Under the pieces are notes generated by a model, which worked only from the letters and a program-made list of their open reading frames with translations, did no database searches and had not been told where the DNA came from. Shown in pieces: positions 21,361 to 29,835 of a stretch of DNA of 64,000 nucleotides. This DNA is from Variovorax paradoxus. Lineage in GTDB: Bacteria > Pseudomonadota > Gammaproteobacteria > Burkholderiales > Burkholderiaceae_C. The DNA is taken from assembly GCF_030815855.1 (NCBI RefSeq), contig NZ_JAUSXG010000001.1, forward strand, positions 806,001 through 870,000, in the 5' to 3' direction. Numbering within the stretch: the stretch's first letter is position 1; every line of letters begins with the position of its first letter. Both the position numbers and the translations under genes were made by a program.

Positions 21361-22245
21361 ATGAGATGGGAAGGCAATGAACAATCCGACAACGTCGAAG
21401 ACCGCCGCGGTGAGGGTGGCGGCGGTGGCGGCGGTTTCATCGGCGGGCGAAGCATCGGCATCGGCACCATCGCCGTCGCGCTGGTCGCGGGCTGGATCTT
21501 CGGCATCAATCCGCTGACCGTGCTCAGCCTCTTGAGCGGCGGCGGTGGCGAACAGGCCCAGGTGCAGCAGCATCAGGGGCCCGCACCCAAGCCCCCGTCG
21601 AGCGACCGCGAGGCGGCCTTCGTCTCGACCGTGTTGAAGAACACCGAAGTGGTCTGGACCGGCATCTTCCGGCAGAACGGCGGCACCTACCAGGCACCGC
21701 GGCTGGTGCTGTTCCGAGGCGCCACGCCCACCGCGTGCGGCACCGGCCAGGCGGCCATGGGACCGTTCTACTGCCCCGGCGACAAGAAGGTCTACATCGA
21801 CCTCGGCTTCTACGACACGCTCAAGAATCAGCTCGGCGCGCCCGGCGAGTTCGCGCAGGCCTACGTCATCGCGCACGAGGTCGGCCACCACGTGCAGGAC
21901 GAACTCGGCGTGACCGGCAAGGTCGACGGCATGCGCGGGCGCCTGAGCCAGTCGCAGAACAACGCGCTGAGCGTGCGCGTCGAACTGCAGGCCGATTGCT
22001 TTGCCGGCATCTGGGCACACCACTCGCAGGAGTCGAAGAAGTGGCTCGACCCGGGCGACATCGAGGCCGCGATGAATGCCGCGCAGAAGATCGGCGACGA
22101 CGCATTGCAGCGCTCCGCGGGCCGGGCCGTGGTGCCCGACAGCTTCACCCACGGCTCGAGCGCGCAGCGCCAGCGATGGTTCGGCGCGGGGTATCAAAGC
22201 GGCGACATCAAGTCGTGCGACACCTTCAACGCGCGCAGCCTGTGA
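21361..22245 (+). CDS. Neutral zinc metallopeptidase (YpfJ/KPN_02809 family)
   Basis: The 294-residue protein has a Gly-rich N-terminus (residues 18-29). One membrane helix (about 33-50, IGTIAVALVAGWIFGI) anchors it. The peptidase domain follows, with the zinc motif AHEVGHHVQDELG (HEVGH at 172-176) and a downstream ELQADCFAG that supplies the third ligand. The topology places the catalytic domain in the periplasm. The family is conserved in proteobacteria but its substrates are unknown. The ATG has a GGTAAGGAG site upstream. A single transcription unit is likely. Confidence 0.9.
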   Translation: MRWEGNEQSDNVEDRRGEGGGGGGGFIGGRSIGIGTIAVALVAGWIFGINPLTVLSLLSGGGGEQAQVQQHQGPAPKPPSSDREAAFVSTVLKNTEVVWTGIFRQNGGTYQAPRLVLFRGATPTACGTGQAAMGPFYCPGDKKVYIDLGFYDTLKNQLGAPGEFAQAYVIAHEVGHHVQDELGVTGKVDGMRGRLSQSQNNALSVRVELQADCFAGIWAHHSQESKKWLDPGDIEAAMNAAQKIGDDALQRSAGRAVVPDSFTHGSSAQRQRWFGAGYQSGDIKSCDTFNARSL

Positions 22246-22284
22246 GCATCAAACAGTTGAAGCGCCCGCGATTGCTGGCTCTAG

Positions 22285-22303
22285 TGCTATAAAATAAATA
22301 GCA
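22285..22303. repeat. AT-rich palindrome upstream of rhlE
   Basis: TGCTAT and ATAGCA arms enclose AAAATAA. It is an AT-rich island in GC-rich DNA, about 75 bp upstream of the helicase start. It may be a promoter or operator element or a decayed copy of an intergenic palindromic repeat. Confidence 0.5.
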
Positions 22304-22376
22304 ATACCGCCTGCGCGGACGTTGTCACGGCGCCGTCACTGCCATTTTTTCCGGCAGTGCGACAATAGAGGGCTTA

Positions 22377-23843
22377 ATGACAAGCTCCTTCTCCAATCTA
22401 TCGCTGGCGGAACCGCTGGCGCGCGCCGTAGCCGAAATGGGCTACGAGACCATGACTCCCATCCAGGAGCAGGCCATTCCGGTCGTGCTTTCGGGCCAGG
22501 ACGTGATGGGGGCCGCACAGACCGGCACCGGCAAGACCGCGGCGTTTTCACTGCCCCTGCTGCAGCGCATGCTCAAGCACGAGAACACCTCCACGTCGCC
22601 CGCGCGGCACCCGGTGCGTGCACTGGTGCTGCTGCCCACGCGCGAACTGGCCGACCAGGTGGCCCAGCAGGTCAAGATGTACGCCAAGTACACCAACCTG
22701 CGCAGCACGGTGGTGTTCGGCGGCATCGACATGAAGCCGCAAACGCTCGAGCTCAAGAAGGGCGTCGAAGTGCTGGTGGCCACGCCGGGCCGGCTACTCG
22801 ACCACATCGAAGCCAAGAACGCAGTGCTCAACCAGGTGGAGTACGTGGTGCTCGACGAAGCCGACCGCATGCTCGACATCGGTTTTCTGCCCGACCTGCA
22901 GCGCATCTTGAGCTACCTGCCTAAGCAGCGCACCACGCTCTTGTTCTCGGCCACGTTCTCGCCCGAGATCAAGCGCCTGGCAGGCAGCTACCTGCAGAAC
23001 CCCGTCACCATCGAGGTGGCGCGGCCGAACGAAACGGCGTCCACCGTCGAGCAGCACTTCTACAGCGTGACCGACGACGACAAGCGCCGCGCGCTCAAGC
23101 AGATTGTCAAGCAGCGCGGCATCACGCAGGCCTTTGTCTTCGTCAACAGCAAGCTCGGTTGTGCGCGCCTCGCTCGCTCGCTCGAGCGCGACGGTCTTCG
23201 CACCACCGCGCTGCACGGCGACAAGAGCCAGGACGAACGCCTGAAGGCGCTCGCCTCGTTCAAGGCCGGCGAAGTCGACCTGCTGGTGTGCACCGACGTC
23301 GCGGCCCGCGGCCTCGACATCAAGGACGTGCCGGCTGTCTTCAACTTCGACATTCCGTTCAACGCCGAAGACTACGTGCACCGCATCGGCCGCACCGGCC
23401 GTGCCGGCGCCTCGGGCCTGGCCGTGAGTTTTGCCAGCGGCGGCAACGATGCGCGCCTGGTGGCCGACATCGAGAAGCTGATCAAGAAGAAGATCGAGCT
23501 CGAACCCGTCGAGTTCGAGGAAGACCAGCCGCGCGGCCGCATCAACGACGGACGCCGTCACTGGCGCGAAGAGGGCGAGGCCGGCGACGCGCGCGACGTG
23601 CTCGACCAGCCGCGCGAGCGCAGCAGCATCGGCGCCGATGCGCGCCGCGGCGGCGGGCGTCCGCATCGCGCACCGTCCGCGCCGCGCGATCCGTTCTTCG
23701 ACAAGCCCTATGAGCCGGGCGAGCGCGAAGCCGCTCCCGACTGGGAGGCGGCCGCCAAGGCAGCGCCTTCGCGCGGGATCTCGAACAATATCAAGACCAA
23801 GCGCAAGGTTGCGGCGCTGTTCAAGAGCGCCGAAACCAACTGA
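22377..23843 (+). CDS. rhlE: DEAD-box ATP-dependent RNA helicase RhlE
   Basis: The 488-residue protein contains all DEAD-box helicase motifs: Q motif region (FSNLSL, TPIQEQAIP), Walker A AAQTGTGKT (46-54), PTRELADQ, TPGRLLDH, DEADRMLD, SATFS, and C-terminal TDVAARGLDI and HRIGRTGRAG. A basic, low-complexity tail of about 100 residues follows the helicase core, as in RhlE-type enzymes, and likely gives RNA affinity. Its roles are in RNA unwinding, ribosome biogenesis and cold adaptation. A strong terminator follows the stop codon. Confidence 0.95.
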   Translation: MTSSFSNLSLAEPLARAVAEMGYETMTPIQEQAIPVVLSGQDVMGAAQTGTGKTAAFSLPLLQRMLKHENTSTSPARHPVRALVLLPTRELADQVAQQVKMYAKYTNLRSTVVFGGIDMKPQTLELKKGVEVLVATPGRLLDHIEAKNAVLNQVEYVVLDEADRMLDIGFLPDLQRILSYLPKQRTTLLFSATFSPEIKRLAGSYLQNPVTIEVARPNETASTVEQHFYSVTDDDKRRALKQIVKQRGITQAFVFVNSKLGCARLARSLERDGLRTTALHGDKSQDERLKALASFKAGEVDLLVCTDVAARGLDIKDVPAVFNFDIPFNAEDYVHRIGRTGRAGASGLAVSFASGGNDARLVADIEKLIKKKIELEPVEFEEDQPRGRINDGRRHWREEGEAGDARDVLDQPRERSSIGADARRGGGRPHRAPSAPRDPFFDKPYEPGEREAAPDWEAAAKAAPSRGISNNIKTKRKVAALFKSAETN

Positions 23844-23849
23844 TCGAAA

Positions 23850-23876
23850 GCCCCCTTCCGGGGGCTTTTTTTTATC
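23850..23876. terminator. Rho-independent terminator after rhlE, probably bidirectional
   Basis: AGCCCCC and GGGGGCT arms around TTCC are followed by seven T residues. On the other strand an A-rich/T-rich context also lets it serve the leftward small lipoprotein gene, whose stop codon abuts it at 23872. Confidence 0.9.
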
Positions 23877-24093
23877 TCCAGCCCCGGTGCCACCCGTAGC
23901 GCGGGTGGTGCCAGCCCCAGCCATAGCGCGGGTGAGAGCTCCAGACAAAACCCACGCCTGGCGATACATAGGTCGGCGCCACATAGGCCACGCCCGGCGG
24001 CGCGGCATAAACGGGTTGCGCCGGTGCGACCACGCAGCCGGTCAGGGTGGCCGCCAGCGCGGCGGCCGAGAGGGCGAGAACAGGCAATCTCAT
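23872..24093 (-). CDS. Small surface lipoprotein, Gly/Trp/His/Tyr-rich
   Basis: The 73-residue protein has a signal peptide with lipobox LTGC (Cys at about 19). A short Pro/Ala/Tyr-rich stretch and the tail repeat HPRYGWGWHHPRYGWHRGWR follow. Such YGW/HP-rich small lipoproteins are common in Burkholderiales; their function is unknown, and metal or surface binding is only a guess. A GGAGCATC site precedes the ATG. The stop codon lies in the T tract of the shared terminator. Confidence 0.75.
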   Translation of the reverse strand: MRLPVLALSAAALAATLTGCVVAPAQPVYAAPPGVAYVAPTYVSPGVGFVWSSHPRYGWGWHHPRYGWHRGWR

Positions 24094-24232
24094 GGTGATG
24101 CTCCTGGGACGAGTTGTGATCGGTATTCCCAGAAAACGCCCGACGCCATCGGCGGATGACGGCCTTTACCCCCACGAAATAATGTGACCGGGCCGTTGCA
24201 AACCGGCCTCGCAGGCGTCTGCTCCCGGGCCC

Positions 24233-25855
24233 TCAGATCACCTTGAAATGATGCGTGCCGTCGCGCGCCAGTTGCGCGACAAGGCCGTATTCCCAGTCGA
24301 GATAAGCCTGCATGGCTTCGGCCGGCGCATCCGTGCCTTCGTAGGGCCTGCGGTAGCGGTCGGTGCGCGGTGTGGCGAGCCGCGTTTCGCCGGCTTCGGC
24401 TTCGAGGCCTTCAGCGAACCACGCCGCGTTGCCGCCGGCCAGCACCAGCACTTCCGCCTCGCGTTGGCCGCGCGCGTCGAGCAAGCTGCGCAGGTCGGCT
24501 GCGGCATAGCGCGCGAGCAGGCTGCTGCCGCAGGTGAGCACATAGCGCTGCGCCGGCGGAATGGCCGTGCCGATGGCTTGCGCCAACTGGGCGCGAATGG
24601 CGTACCAGGCGCCGGGAATGTGGCGCTTCACGTAGTTGGCGCTGGTGGTCACGTCGATCACTGCCGTGCCGGGCTGCTTCAGCAGTTCGGCGAGCGCCTT
24701 GGGCGCAATCTCTCCCGCAGGCAAGGCGACAGGCGGATAGGCGGGCGACGGCGCCGTCGTCTCGGTGAATGCGGCCGCCGTGGGCACGGCATCCAGCACA
24801 TAGACCTCCCAGCCCATCTGCGCCAGCCACGACGCGCTCATCGAAGCCCGCACGCCATCGTCGTCCGCCAGCACGATGCGCGCGCCGCGCACCGGCACCT
24901 GGTGATCGGTCTCCTGCACCAGCTGTCCGCCGGGTGCGCTCGCGAAGCCGGGCAGGTGGCCCGCCGCGTAGTCCTCGGGCGTGCGCACGTCGAAGCGGTA
25001 CACGGTGCGGCCCGGCGCCTCCAGCGCATGCAGCGCGTCGAGCGCGATGCGGCGCACGCCGGCCGCATCGGCCACGCGGCGCGCGTCGGCCTGGGCCTGC
25101 GCGCGATGCGCATCGGACACCACGGCCGGCGCTTTTCGATCCGCTCCGTGGTCCAGCACCTGTCCCGCGAGCTTCCAGCCGATGGTGCCGTTGCGCAGGG
25201 CCGCGACCGGGTTCGGAATGCCCGCATTCACCAGCGATTGCGTGCCGATGATGCTGCGCGTGCGGCCCGCGCAATTGACGATCACCTGCGTGGCCGGGTC
25301 GGGCGCGAGCTCGCGCACGCGCAGCACCAGTTCCGCGCCGGGCACGCTGGTGGCCGACGGGATGCTCATCGTCTGGTACTCGTCGAAGCGCCGCGCGTCG
25401 AGCACCACCACGTTCGCCTTGCTGTCGACCAGCGCCTTCACCTCGGGTGCGGAGAGCGAGGGCGTGTGGCGCTCGTGCTCGACCAGTTCGCCGAAGGATT
25501 TGCTCGGCACGTTCACGTCGCGGAACAGCTCGCCGCCGGCCGCGCGCCAGCCTTCGAGGCCGCCTTCGAGTAGGTGCAGGCTGGTGTAGCCCAGCGAGGC
25601 CAGCGTGCGTGCGGCCAGCGGCGCGAGGTCGGTGCCCTCGTGCGCGCCGTACAGCACGATGAACGTGTCGCGCCGCGGAATGCGCCGCCAGGCCTCGATC
25701 TCGATGCGCGAGAGCGGCAGGTTCGCAGCCCAGAGCGGATGCGCCTGCGCGAACGGGTCTTCTTCGCGCACGTCGAGCAACGCGGTTTCTTCGCGTGCGA
25801 GCAGCCGCGTGCGCACGGCAGCAGAGGGCAGGAGGGGGAAGGCAGTGGTTGTCAT
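24233..25855 (-). CDS. Four-domain rhodanese-related sulfurtransferase
   Basis: The 540-residue protein contains four rhodanese-like domains at about residues 5-115, 130-240, 265-365 and 380-500. The active-site Cys is present in domain 2 (Cys195 in VIVNCAGRTRS) and domain 4 (Cys442 in YVLTCGSSLLA). It is replaced by Tyr69 (FIVLYGAHEG) in domain 1 and by Asp331 (RIVLADDDG) in domain 3, so catalytic and non-catalytic domains alternate. It would transfer sulfane sulfur between thiols or thiosulfate. It is the last gene of a leftward operon, overlapping the thiol dioxygenase by ATGA. A role in sulfur release or persulfide handling during organosulfur breakdown is inferred. Confidence 0.9.
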   Translation of the reverse strand: MTTTAFPLLPSAAVRTRLLAREETALLDVREEDPFAQAHPLWAANLPLSRIEIEAWRRIPRRDTFIVLYGAHEGTDLAPLAARTLASLGYTSLHLLEGGLEGWRAAGGELFRDVNVPSKSFGELVEHERHTPSLSAPEVKALVDSKANVVVLDARRFDEYQTMSIPSATSVPGAELVLRVRELAPDPATQVIVNCAGRTRSIIGTQSLVNAGIPNPVAALRNGTIGWKLAGQVLDHGADRKAPAVVSDAHRAQAQADARRVADAAGVRRIALDALHALEAPGRTVYRFDVRTPEDYAAGHLPGFASAPGGQLVQETDHQVPVRGARIVLADDDGVRASMSASWLAQMGWEVYVLDAVPTAAAFTETTAPSPAYPPVALPAGEIAPKALAELLKQPGTAVIDVTTSANYVKRHIPGAWYAIRAQLAQAIGTAIPPAQRYVLTCGSSLLARYAAADLRSLLDARGQREAEVLVLAGGNAAWFAEGLEAEAGETRLATPRTDRYRRPYEGTDAPAEAMQAYLDWEYGLVAQLARDGTHHFKVI

Positions 25856-26469
25856 GCGGATGTCGTCGATCTGAGTTCGGCGGAGCGGTCCCACAGGTTG
25901 GGAAGCAGCGTGTTGGAATAGCCCGAGACAAAGGGCTTGCATCCGCCCTCGGCGGGGTAAGTATGACGCCGCACGGCGCCGATGTTCGCGCCATAGACAT
26001 GGATGCTGATCGACACGCGGTCTGTATGCGCGTTGTGCACCCGATGCAGGTCGCCAACGGTGGGCGACACCGCTTCCACATCGCCCGCGTCGAGGCGCAC
26101 GGCTTCGCCTTGCGGCCGTGCACGGCCATTGCTGCCGGTGGCATAGCCTTGGCTGTATTCGGCGCCGCGCAGCATGCCGATCAGGCCCCACACCGTATGG
26201 TCATGTACAGGCGTGGCCTGGCCCGGTCCCCAGACAAAGCTCACGACCGAGAAGCGTTCGGTGCTGTCGGCATGCAGCAAAAACTGCTGGTAGCGCGCCG
26301 GATCGGGCTGCGCGAAGGCATCGGGCAGCCAGTCGTCGTGCGCAACCAGCGTGCGCAGCAGCGCGCCGCCTTCACGCAGGATGCGGGGCTCGCCGGGCGC
26401 GCTGTCGAGCAGCCGGCCGAACGCGCCAACGAAATCGCGCAGCGGCGCAATCGAAGACGCGCGGCTCAC
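25852..26469 (-). CDS. Gln-type thiol dioxygenase (3-mercaptopropionate/mercaptosuccinate dioxygenase-like; cysteine dioxygenase family)
   Basis: The 205-residue cupin has the iron ligands His89 and His91 (TPVHDHTVWG) and His142 (GDLHRVHN), and conserved Tyr159. The segment ARYQQFLLH places Gln62 where cysteine dioxygenases have the substrate-carboxylate Arg. Gln-type enzymes are known to prefer 3-mercaptopropionate and related thiols, and a family member from Variovorax paradoxus oxidises mercaptosuccinate. The reaction would be thiol plus O2 to sulfinate. ATGA overlaps with genes on both sides show a tight operon. True cysteine oxidation remains possible. Confidence 0.86.
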   Translation of the reverse strand: MSRASSIAPLRDFVGAFGRLLDSAPGEPRILREGGALLRTLVAHDDWLPDAFAQPDPARYQQFLLHADSTERFSVVSFVWGPGQATPVHDHTVWGLIGMLRGAEYSQGYATGSNGRARPQGEAVRLDAGDVEAVSPTVGDLHRVHNAHTDRVSISIHVYGANIGAVRRHTYPAEGGCKPFVSGYSNTLLPNLWDRSAELRSTTSA

Positions 26470-27446
26470 GCGGGGCGTTTCCAGACCTGGGCATCGGTGA
26501 TGGCCCGCACGTCCACGCGCACCGGCAGGATGCCGTCGCGCGCCGAGCGGTCGGCCACCGCTTGCAACGCGACGATGTCAGCCTCGGACACCGGCCGCCC
26601 CGTGACCGAAGCGCGCGCCGTGATGATGCGCGACGACTCGATCGGCAAGCGCGTGAGTTGGCTGTAGGCTTGCGCATACGCCTCCGGATTGGCCAGCGCC
26701 CATTCACCCGCCTGCGCCAGCCGGTCGAGGAACTGGACGATTGCGGCACGCTTCGCCGGATCGGCCAGCGAGGGTTCGCTCGCGGTAATGAAGCCCAGCG
26801 CCGTGTTGATGCCGCGCCCGTCGCGCAGAATGCGCCCGCCCTGCTGCAGCGCGATCGTGTAGTAGGGGTCGAACACGGCCCAGGCATCGATCTGCTTCGA
26901 AGCAAAGGCGGCGGCCGCATCGGTCGGCAGCACGAACTTCACCGTGACTTCGCTGCGCGGCACGCCGGCTTCCTCGAGCGCGCCATACAGCTGGTATTGC
27001 GAAATGCTGCCGCGCGCGGACGAGACGATCACGGTCTTGCCGCGCAGGTCGGCCACCTTGCGCAGCGGTGAATCGGGTTGCACCACGATGCCCAGCGCAT
27101 CGGCCTTGCCGACACGCGTGGCCACGATCTTCAGCGGCGTCTTGCCGACGGCCGCGGCCAGCACCGGCAGGTCGCCGGCCACCGCGGTGTCGACCGCCGC
27201 GCTGCGCTGCGCCTCGAACAGCGGTGCCGCGCCCTGGAAGTTGGCCCAGCGGTAGGCAAAGGGCACGCCTTCGAGCGCCTTCGACGCTTCGAAGAGGGCC
27301 CGCAGCCCGCCGGCCTGGTCGCCGAGCACCAGCGTGGTTTGCGGTTGCGCCCAGGCGCGCAGTGAACCGGCCGCAGCCAGCGAGATCGCCGCGCCTTGTT
27401 GGAGCCAGGCGCGGCGCGAGGTTTTGGAGAACAGGAGATCGGTCAT
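26466..27446 (-). CDS. Sulfonate-type ABC transporter substrate-binding protein
   Basis: The 326-residue receptor has a Tat-like signal (SKTSRRAWLQQGAAISLAAA), suggesting export of a folded protein. The NMT1/SsuA-like fold begins LVLGDQAGGLRALFEAS and includes QPDSPLRKVADLRGKTV and IDAWAVFDPYYTIAL. These match aliphatic sulfonate/taurine receptors. The copy at 36010 is a clear paralogue. Start 27446 overlaps the upstream gene by ATGA. No permease lies in this operon, so it probably shares the permease and ATPase of the divergent operon. Confidence 0.9.
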   Translation of the reverse strand: MTDLLFSKTSRRAWLQQGAAISLAAAGSLRAWAQPQTTLVLGDQAGGLRALFEASKALEGVPFAYRWANFQGAAPLFEAQRSAAVDTAVAGDLPVLAAAVGKTPLKIVATRVGKADALGIVVQPDSPLRKVADLRGKTVIVSSARGSISQYQLYGALEEAGVPRSEVTVKFVLPTDAAAAFASKQIDAWAVFDPYYTIALQQGGRILRDGRGINTALGFITASEPSLADPAKRAAIVQFLDRLAQAGEWALANPEAYAQAYSQLTRLPIESSRIITARASVTGRPVSEADIVALQAVADRSARDGILPVRVDVRAITDAQVWKRPA

Positions 27447-28687
27447 GCGGCGGCTCCCGTCGACAACAATGCGCGCTTGCCCGCCGCAACCAGGATCGCG
27501 TCGTTCTGCGGCGTGTGGATGCGGCTGCACAGCACGTCACGGTAGTGCCGCTCGAGCGGGTTCTGCCGCGTGAGGCCATGATTGCCGCTCAGCTGCAGCG
27601 CGAGTTCGACCACGCGAATCGCGTTGCTCGTCACCGTGTACTTGAGCAGGCCGCTGTCGGCAGCCGGCGGTGCATGGCCGTTGTCGACCGCGGCGGTCGC
27701 ATCGTCGAGCAGCACGCGGTTGGTGCGCAGCAATGCCTCGATGTCTCCCACGCTCTCCTGCACGCGCGGCAGGCTCGCGAGCGGCGCGCCCAGGCTGCCC
27801 GGCGCGCGCCGGTTCAAAAAGCCCACCAGCCAGTCGCGCGCGGCTTGCGCCACCGCGTCGTAGAGGCTGCCGAGCAGCACCACCATCCAGGCTTGCTGCG
27901 CGGCATGCGCATCGATGTCGGTCTGGCTGCCGGCGTCGGGTGCCCAGTCGGCCGGCGCGCGCAGGTCCACCGCATGGCCGAGGTCGATCGCGACGTTCTC
28001 GAACAGCACTTCGTGGCTGCCCGAGGCGCGCAGGCCCAGGTGGTCCCAACTGGCGATCACGCGCACGCCGGGCGCATGGCGCGGCACCAGGAACACGCCG
28101 GTTCGCGGCACGGCCTCGTCGGTGCGGGCCCATACGGCGAGCCATGTGAGGCCTTCGATGCCGGTGGTGTAGAGCTTGTGGCCGTCGATCGTCCAGCCGT
28201 TGCCATCGCGCCGCGCCACGGTCTCGGGCAAGCCGCCGCGGGCCGGCGAACCGAGCGCGGGCTCCACGCGCAGTGCGTTGATGAGCGCGCCGCGCTCCAC
28301 GGCATCGCGCGTCACGCGTTCACGCAGCTGCGGCGGCCAGCGGTTGTCGCCGCGCGTGAGCGCATGGTGCTGCAGGTAGGTCATCGTGAGGATCAGCGCG
28401 GTGGCCGGCTCGCCGCGCGCCACGGCCGCGATCACGCGCCGCGCCGTCGCCAGCGGGGCACTTCCGCCGCCGTGCGCGGCGGGCGCCACCAGGCCGATGA
28501 GGCCGTGCGATTGAAGCGCCTCGAAGTTCTCGCGCGGAAAGGCGCCGCTGCGGTCGTGGTCGGCCGCGGTGGCGGCGAACTGCGCCGACAGGCGCGCAAG
28601 AAGGGCGGCGTCGACTTCAGCCTGCGCGGCGGCGGGCGTGGGGTCTTCATGGGGGGCCGGCGGGCGGCGCAAGGGGAGGGCACTCAT
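27443..28687 (-). CDS. Acyl-CoA dehydrogenase-fold flavoprotein (SfnB/DszC/desulfinase-like)
   Basis: The 414-residue protein has the acyl-CoA dehydrogenase architecture: an N-terminal helical domain (FEALQSHGLIGLVAPAAHGG), a β-domain with GWTIDGHKLYTTGIEGL, and a C-terminal helical bundle ending ERHYRDVLCSRIHTPQND. The tail motif RDxLCSRIHTPQ is typical of members tied to sulfur metabolism, not β-oxidation. Relatives include SfnB- and DszC-type monooxygenase-like proteins and 3-sulfinopropionyl-CoA desulfinases. As first gene of the leftward operon, next to a thiol dioxygenase, a desulfination or sulfur-oxygenation role fits. The exact reaction is not shown. Confidence 0.82.
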   Translation of the reverse strand: MSALPLRRPPAPHEDPTPAAAQAEVDAALLARLSAQFAATAADHDRSGAFPRENFEALQSHGLIGLVAPAAHGGGSAPLATARRVIAAVARGEPATALILTMTYLQHHALTRGDNRWPPQLRERVTRDAVERGALINALRVEPALGSPARGGLPETVARRDGNGWTIDGHKLYTTGIEGLTWLAVWARTDEAVPRTGVFLVPRHAPGVRVIASWDHLGLRASGSHEVLFENVAIDLGHAVDLRAPADWAPDAGSQTDIDAHAAQQAWMVVLLGSLYDAVAQAARDWLVGFLNRRAPGSLGAPLASLPRVQESVGDIEALLRTNRVLLDDATAAVDNGHAPPAADSGLLKYTVTSNAIRVVELALQLSGNHGLTRQNPLERHYRDVLCSRIHTPQNDAILVAAGKRALLSTGAAA

Positions 28688-28796
28688 GGTTGCGCACAGT
28701 ACCGGCCGCCTGCCGCGCCGGAAACGACGCATCCCGCATATGCAAACTCGTTTTTCTGCGTTCGTTTTTGCCGTGTGCGCCGGTACGGTCCGGTGC
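28688..28796. promoter_or_regulatory. Divergent promoter of the two organosulfur operons
   Basis: This 109-bp spacer separates the leftward and rightward operons and must hold both promoters. It includes an AT-richer core around 28736-28765 (GCATATGCAAACTCGTTTTTCTGCG). No transcription factor gene of the CysB/Cbl type is adjacent; sulfate-starvation control by such a regulator encoded elsewhere is the usual arrangement for these genes. Confidence 0.5.
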
Positions 28797-29798
28797 ATGA
28801 AACCTGAATTCCCACTCGATCGGCGCCGCCTGCTCCAGGCTGCCGCGGCCTGGAGCGCCATGGCTGCAACGGGCGCCGCGCGGGCCGCGGCACCGGCGCG
28901 CGACCTTTCGGGTGTGACCCTGCGCGTGGGCACCTACAAGGGCCTCTGGCGGCCGCTGCTGCAAGCCTCCGGCCAGGCCGACACGCCCTACAAGATCGAC
29001 TGGCGCGAGCTCAACAACGGCGTGCTGCACATCGAGGCCATCAACGGCGATGCGCTCGACCTGGGTTCGGGCAGCGAGATTCCGCCGGTGTTCGCGGCGC
29101 GGCAGAAATCCAGCGTACGGCTCGTGGCCGTGACGCACGAAGACCTGAACAACCAGGCCACCCTGGCGCGCAAGGACTCGCCGATCCGCAGCATCGCCGA
29201 CTTCAAGGGCAAGCGGGTGGGCTACGTGCGCGCCACCACCTCGCATTACTACCTGGCCAAGCAGTTGGCCGAGGCGGGCCTCTCTTTCAACGACATCCAG
29301 GCCGTGAGCCTCACGCCGTCCGACGGCCTTTCGGCCTTCGCGCGCGGCGACCTCGATGCCTGGGCCATCTACGGCTACAACGGCCAGATCGCACGCACGC
29401 AGTACGGCGCGCGAGTCATCAAGACCGGCGTGGGCTACCTCTCGGGCAACTTCCCGATCTATGCCAACCCGCGCGCGCTCGACGACGCGCCGCGGCGCGC
29501 GGCATTGAGCGACCTGCTGCAGCGCCTGCAGCGCTCGTTCGCATGGATCAACGGCAACTTCCTGGCCTATGCGCGTGCGCAGTCGGCCGAGACGCGCGTG
29601 CCGGTCGGCGACCTGGTCGAGCTGTTCAACCGCCGCAGCGGCGACTACAGCCTCGGCCCGGTGAGCGACGCCGTGGTGCGCAGCCACCAGGAAGTGGCCG
29701 ACACCTTCCTGAAGATCGGCGTGCTCGACGGCCCGGCCGACGTGAAGCCCTTGTGGGACCGCAGCTTCGAAAGCGTGCTGCGCCTTCCCGCCGCCTGA
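28797..29798 (+). CDS. ABC transporter substrate-binding protein, sulfonate type
   Basis: The 333-residue receptor has an N-terminal twin-arginine-like signal (PLDRRRLLQAAAAWSAMAAT). The NMT1/SsuA-like domain starts LRVGTYKGLWRPLLQASGQ, with DLGSGSEIPPVFAARQ, IADFKGKRVGYVRATTSHY and GDLDAWAIYGYNGQIA. It is first in the rightward operon and 37 bp ahead of the monooxygenase. An ATG at 28740 is also open but lacks the signal-peptide logic. It is one of four related receptors in this region, which implies several organosulfur ligands. Confidence 0.9.
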   Translation: MKPEFPLDRRRLLQAAAAWSAMAATGAARAAAPARDLSGVTLRVGTYKGLWRPLLQASGQADTPYKIDWRELNNGVLHIEAINGDALDLGSGSEIPPVFAARQKSSVRLVAVTHEDLNNQATLARKDSPIRSIADFKGKRVGYVRATTSHYYLAKQLAEAGLSFNDIQAVSLTPSDGLSAFARGDLDAWAIYGYNGQIARTQYGARVIKTGVGYLSGNFPIYANPRALDDAPRRAALSDLLQRLQRSFAWINGNFLAYARAQSAETRVPVGDLVELFNRRSGDYSLGPVSDAVVRSHQEVADTFLKIGVLDGPADVKPLWDRSFESVLRLPAA

Positions 29799-29835
29799 AC
29801 CACCCGACACCCCACCCAGAAAACACGAGGACACC

